In this document: in pieces, positions 29,601 to 33,601 of the stretch | Layout of the letters: every line of letters starts with the position of its first letter | How positions within the stretch are numbered: the stretch's first letter is position 1 | Assembly (NCBI GenBank): GCA_016764855.1 | Contig: JAESRB010000061.1 | Location: 1-33,601, forward strand | Direction of reading: 5' to 3' | Length of the DNA stretch: 33,601 bases | Source: Emcibacter sp. | GTDB lineage: Bacteria > Pseudomonadota > Alphaproteobacteria > Sphingomonadales > Emcibacteraceae | The notes under the pieces: model-generated | The model's input: only the letters and a program-made list of their open reading frames with translations | What the model was told of the DNA's origin: nothing | The model's database searches: none | Made by a program: the position numbers and the translations under genes

Positions 29601-30824
29601 TTATGTGAAGTGTTTTTCTATTTTTTTGGCTAGTTTTTCCGCGACGTGATCTTTAGGAATATTATCCCAGTCTTCGCTTCCGGTATTGGTCATGACCGTG
29701 ACCTTGTTATGGTCCCCGCCCATGACGGATTTTCCGTTGATGACGGAGACGTCATTGGCGACGATCCAGTCACAGCCTTTTCTTTGCAACTTGGCTTCCG
29801 CATGGGCCATAAGGTTTTCCGTTTCGGCAGCGAAACCAATAACAAGAGAAGGTCTGTTGCTTGCGGCTTGTGACAGAGTTTGTAGAATATCCGGGTTTTC
29901 GATAAGCTCCAGAGGGGGCAGGGCGCCGTTCTGCTTCTTGATTTTTTGAGCGGCGCTTGTGGATACCCGCCAATCAGCGACCGCCGCCACACAAATGGCC
30001 ACATCTGCAGGCAGGACATTTTGGCAGGCGGTGAGCATTTCACAGGCTGTCTCAACCTGTATTGTCTCAACCCCGGTTGGTTCGGTAAGGCTGGTTGGCC
30101 CGGAAATCAGGCTGACCCGAGCACCCAAGTCCCGTAAGGCCCGAGCGATGGCATAGCCTTGTTTGCCTGATGATCGGTTGGCGATATAGCGTACCGGATC
30201 AATAGGCTCATACGTGGGGCCAGCGGTAGTCAGGATATGTTTGCCGTTAAGCGGTCCGGTGGGGGTAAAGAATTTTTCCAGTGTCGTAACCATCTCATCC
30301 ACATCGGCTAAACGTCCGGCGCCAACCTCACCACAGGCCAGATCGCCGTCCGCAGGCGGGATAAGGTGGACGCCGTCTTGGATCAGTTGTGCCAGATTGC
30401 GCTGTGTGGCGATATGGTGCCACATACGGCTGTTCATGCTGGGCGCGATCATCACCGGTTTGTCAGTGGCCAGCAATGCTGTGGTGGCCAGATTGTCGGA
30501 AATGCCGGCAACCATTTTGGCCATCATATCGGCGGTGGCCGGGGCGACCAATATGAGGTCTGCTTCTCGTGACAGGCGGATATGGCCCATTTCCGTCTCA
30601 TCGGTCAAAGAGAAAAGATCGGTGTAGACTTTTTCGCCGCTCAATCCGCCGATAGACAGCGGGGTGACAAATTGTTCACCGCCCTTGGTCAGGATGGTAC
30701 GGACGGTCATGCCCCGTTCTCGCACGCGGCGGATCAGGTCAAGACATTTATAGGCCGCAATGCCGCCGCCAATGATCAATAATAATCGTTTTCCGTCCAA
30801 GGGACTTTTTGAATCTAAGGTCAT
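29601..30824 (-). CDS. coaBC: Bifunctional phosphopantothenoylcysteine decarboxylase / phosphopantothenate-cysteine ligase
   Basis: LLIIGGGIAAYKCLDLIRR, APSMNSRMWHH, LTTAGPTYEPIDPVRYIANRSSGKQGYAIA. Confidence 0.97.
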   Translation of the reverse strand: MTLDSKSPLDGKRLLLIIGGGIAAYKCLDLIRRVRERGMTVRTILTKGGEQFVTPLSIGGLSGEKVYTDLFSLTDETEMGHIRLSREADLILVAPATADMMAKMVAGISDNLATTALLATDKPVMIAPSMNSRMWHHIATQRNLAQLIQDGVHLIPPADGDLACGEVGAGRLADVDEMVTTLEKFFTPTGPLNGKHILTTAGPTYEPIDPVRYIANRSSGKQGYAIARALRDLGARVSLISGPTSLTEPTGVETIQVETACEMLTACQNVLPADVAICVAAVADWRVSTSAAQKIKKQNGALPPLELIENPDILQTLSQAASNRPSLVIGFAAETENLMAHAEAKLQRKGCDWIVANDVSVINGKSVMGGDHNKVTVMTNTGSEDWDNIPKDHVAEKLAKKIEKHFT

Positions 30825-30880
30825 GGGGATAATGTAGGAATAAAAAGCAGTAAAATCAATAGTACTACGAAAAGATACTG

Positions 30881-32455
30881 TTAATTAAATAATTTATACA
30901 GAGAATATAGTGCTAAACCGCCTATAACGCTGCCTGTTAGGCCATATATAAATAATTTCACAGGGCCACGGCGCAGGCTTTGGCTTTGCATCTCCTGCAT
31001 TCTACGGGCGCTATTGGCTAGCATTTCCACATCATCAAGGATTTTAGGGATTCGGTTCAAGCTTTCAAGGGCGGTTTCCGCAAAATCCCGAACCTTTGCC
31101 TTTGGCCCCAGATTATCCCGCATCCATTTCTCGATGATGGGGCGGGAAGCTTCCCACATGTTGATTTCCGGGTAGAGATTAAGCGCCACTCCCTCTACCG
31201 TGACCATGGTTTTTTGCAGAAGGATAAGCTGTGGCTGGGTCTGCATATTAAAGGTTTCGGTGGTTTCAAAAAGCTGGGCCAGTAATTTGCTGACGGAAAT
31301 TTCCGCCACCGGTTTCCCGGCGATGGGGGCGCCAATGGCGCGAATGGCTTGTTTGAATTTCTCCAATGATTGATCCTGAGGTACATAACCAATATCGAAA
31401 TGAGCGCGGGCGATCAGATCATAATCCTGTGTGATAAAGCCATAAAGGATTTCGGCCAGACAGCGGCGTGTTTTTTTGTCGATCCGGCCCATGATACCGA
31501 AATCAATGGCGGTAATTTTATTATTTGGGCAAGCAAAGAGATTTCCCTGATGCAGATCCGCATGAAAGAACCCGTCGGTCAATGCCTGTGTCAGGAAGCT
31601 ATGAACCAGCCCTTCGGCCAGTTTTTTCAGGTCATATCCTGCTGTGATCATGTCTTGCTTATGGGCAAAGGGAATGCCTTCGACCAAACTGGTGCAAAGA
31701 ACGCGCCGACTGGTCAGATCCCAATCCACATCCGGGACCGCATAATCGGGATTGTTGGCGTTGTTTTCTTTTAATTCTGATGCTGCGGCGGCTTCGTACC
31801 GCAAATCCATTTCAAGGGCAATGACCTCGGAAATGGTTTCAACAATAGACGTTGGTTTCAGGCGTCGGGCCTTGCGGGAAAAACGTTCCATCATCCGGGC
31901 TAACCACAGGAAACTTTCCAGATCACGGGCGAAAGCTTTTTCAATGCCGGGCCGTAAGACCTTTACCGCCACACGGCGTCCGTCCTTGGTGGTGGCAAAA
32001 TGCACCTGCGCGATGGAGGCTGCGGCAACGGGCGTGCTGTCAAATTCCGCGAACAGGTCGTCCAGCGGTGCCGCCAGTTCCTGTTCCAGAATGCGGATGG
32101 CCTCATCACCGGGAAAGGGCGGGACTTTATCCTGAAGCCGCATCAGGTCAAGGGCCACGTCCGGTCCGACAATATCGGGACGAGTAGCCATGGCCTGCCC
32201 GATTTTAATAAAACTTGGCCCCAGAGACTGGAAAGCCTCGACTAGATTGCTATTTTTATCCTTATGGGAGTTTTTTGTGCCGAGATTGCGTAACTTTCTT
32301 AACCGGATCAATGCTTTTGGCTGTTCGCCAAATAACGACAGAAGGTCCATCAGCGCATCATGGCGGGACAGAACAAAGGCAATCCGAGTCAGGTGACTCA
32401 TATGAAGCAGGCTTTTAAACACGCTAGATTTTCCATCCTGAGAGCAGGGCGACAA
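30881..32455 (-). CDS. ubiB: UbiB family ubiquinone biosynthesis protein kinase-like (start may be 32401)
   Basis: [58 protein letters not shown]-terminal membrane helix; downstream of ubiE. Confidence 0.95.
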   Translation of the reverse strand: MSPCSQDGKSSVFKSLLHMSHLTRIAFVLSRHDALMDLLSLFGEQPKALIRLRKLRNLGTKNSHKDKNSNLVEAFQSLGPSFIKIGQAMATRPDIVGPDVALDLMRLQDKVPPFPGDEAIRILEQELAAPLDDLFAEFDSTPVAAASIAQVHFATTKDGRRVAVKVLRPGIEKAFARDLESFLWLARMMERFSRKARRLKPTSIVETISEVIALEMDLRYEAAAASELKENNANNPDYAVPDVDWDLTSRRVLCTSLVEGIPFAHKQDMITAGYDLKKLAEGLVHSFLTQALTDGFFHADLHQGNLFACPNNKITAIDFGIMGRIDKKTRRCLAEILYGFITQDYDLIARAHFDIGYVPQDQSLEKFKQAIRAIGAPIAGKPVAEISVSKLLAQLFETTETFNMQTQPQLILLQKTMVTVEGVALNLYPEINMWEASRPIIEKWMRDNLGPKAKVRDFAETALESLNRIPKILDDVEMLANSARRMQEMQSQSLRRGPVKLFIYGLTGSVIGGLALYSLYKLFN

Positions 32456-33215
32456 CGCCGCCGGTCATATTACGGTAAGTAACGCGCTTGAATCCGGCGT
32501 CCTCAATCATGGTCTTGAATTTCTCCTGAGATGGAAACTGGCGAATGCTTTCCACCAGATATTGGTATGATTCCCGATCGCCGGTGATCATTTCTCCGAA
32601 TCGGGGCAATAAGTGAAAACTGTAGGTGTCATATATTTTTTTCAGCAGCGGCGTATGTACTTTGCTGAATTCCAGACAGAGGAAACGTCCACCGGGTTTC
32701 AGAACCCGGTGTGCTTCGGCCAAAGCCTTATCAATATTGGTGACATTTCGGATACCAAAAGCAATGGTATAGGCCTCAAAACTGTTGTTGGGAAAGGAAA
32801 GGCATTCCGCATTGCCGCATACCCATTCAATATTCCTCAGAATGCCCCGGTCAATGGCCCGGTCTCGGCCGACTTTCAACATTTCGGCATTGATATCACA
32901 GACGGTGACTTCTGCGGCAATAGAATCAGAATTCTCACGTTTTTCTGCCGCATCAAGAAACCGAAAAGCGATATCCCCAGTGCCACCGGCAACATCCAGG
33001 AGTTTGTGTCCCGGTTCCGGGCGCAGAACCCGGATCATATCATTTTTCCACAAGCGATGCAGCCCGCCGCTCATCACATCATTCATGATGTCGTATTTCT
33101 CGGCAACACTGTCAAAGACGTTGCGAACCATGCCTTGTTTGGCCTGTTTATCGACGGTCTTGAAACCAAAATGTGTGGTTTCCTCAGTCTCTTGTTGTGG
33201 ATTTTTCTCTGTCAT
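32424..33215 (-). CDS. ubiE: Demethylmenaquinone/2-methoxy-6-polyprenyl-1,4-benzoquinol methyltransferase (ORF track start 33233)
   Basis: [62 protein letters not shown]. Confidence 0.97.
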   Translation of the reverse strand: MTEKNPQQETEETTHFGFKTVDKQAKQGMVRNVFDSVAEKYDIMNDVMSGGLHRLWKNDMIRVLRPEPGHKLLDVAGGTGDIAFRFLDAAEKRENSDSIAAEVTVCDINAEMLKVGRDRAIDRGILRNIEWVCGNAECLSFPNNSFEAYTIAFGIRNVTNIDKALAEAHRVLKPGGRFLCLEFSKVHTPLLKKIYDTYSFHLLPRFGEMITGDRESYQYLVESIRQFPSQEKFKTMIEDAGFKRVTYRNMTGGVVALLSGWKI

Positions 33216-33289
33216 GCTGACAACATAAACCACTGTGCCACGCTGTGCTAGTTTTTTAGGTGATTTTTTGGTTTAGTCTTAGGTAGGGG

Positions 33290-33459
33290 GATTTTTTGTT
33301 TAACCTCAGGCGCCAGCGCTTTGCTCAGGCTTATCCTCGCGTTGGCTCGGGCGGCCGCTTGATTTTTTTGTTTTGCCTCAAACGCCGGCGCTTCGCTCAG
33401 GCTTATCCTCGTATTAACTCGGGCGGCCGTTGGCCTTGCCTCCGCCTAGTCGGCTTCGG
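33290..33459. repeat. Two direct copies (period about 72 bp) of an intergenic repeat
   Basis: cctcaggcgccagcgctttgctcaggcttatcctcgcgttggctcgggcggccg (from 33304) vs cctcaaacgccggcgcttcgctcaggcttatcctcgtattaactcgggcggccg (from 33376), each preceded by a gatttttt(t)gttt tract. Confidence 0.9.
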
Positions 33460-33537
33460 TTATGGAAATATTTTCGGGAAGGAAAAGCAATAAGAAAGAA
33501 GCATAGCCTCTTCATCCCCCGCCGTATATACTCCGAT

Positions 33538-33601
33538 CCGAAGCCTTAAAGGCTGAGGCAAGCGCAAGTGCGCGTCCGAGTTAATACGAGGATAAGCCTG
33601 A
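33538..33601 (-). repeat. Inverted copy of the same repeat, cut by the window end
   Basis: Reverse complement starts TCAGGCTTATCCTCGTATTAACTCGG, identical over 26 nt to 33397-33422, and remains alignable through CTTGCCTC..GCCT....GGCTTCGG. Confidence 0.9.

Noticed and set aside
33296-33493. 65-aa ORF with repeated (Q/R)RFAQAYPR..SGGR segments
   Set aside because: The peptide repeat is a by-product of the 72-bp DNA repeats; an inverted copy of the same DNA lies nearby, so a repeat element explains it better than a gene.

Overview
This looks like ordinary alphaproteobacterial chromosome: dense, well-conserved core genes. I saw no phage, transposase, CRISPR array, tRNA or rRNA. Left to right: 3' end of tsaD; gpsA; small accessory or detoxification genes (YciI, Rieske, GNAT, GST, PhzF-like, CPA2 antiporter); a DinG-like helicase (-) divergent from class I lysyl-tRNA synthetase (+); an isolated sugar transferase; metK, split by an apparent 1-nt deletion; trmB; the rimP-nusA-ylxR-infB-rbfA-truB-rpsO-pnp operon; a nitronate-monooxygenase-like flavoprotein with a C-terminal Cys cluster; an Irr-type Fur regulator; an SH3b protein (-); a D-2-hydroxyacid dehydrogenase; and a minus-strand run ubiE-ubiB-coaBC-dut-rrf2-cysK-(small acidic-tailed protein)-moeB. 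The right edge holds a dispersed, possibly structured intergenic repeat with two direct copies and one inverted copy. I did not find convincing evidence of a wholly new system. The best leads are the terminal repeat family with compensatory hairpin changes, the small putative beta-grasp protein between cysK and moeB, the metK frameshift, the Fe-S-like Cys motif in the flavoprotein, and the rpsO-pnp intergenic hairpin. No database search was run; product names rest on motif and family recognition.
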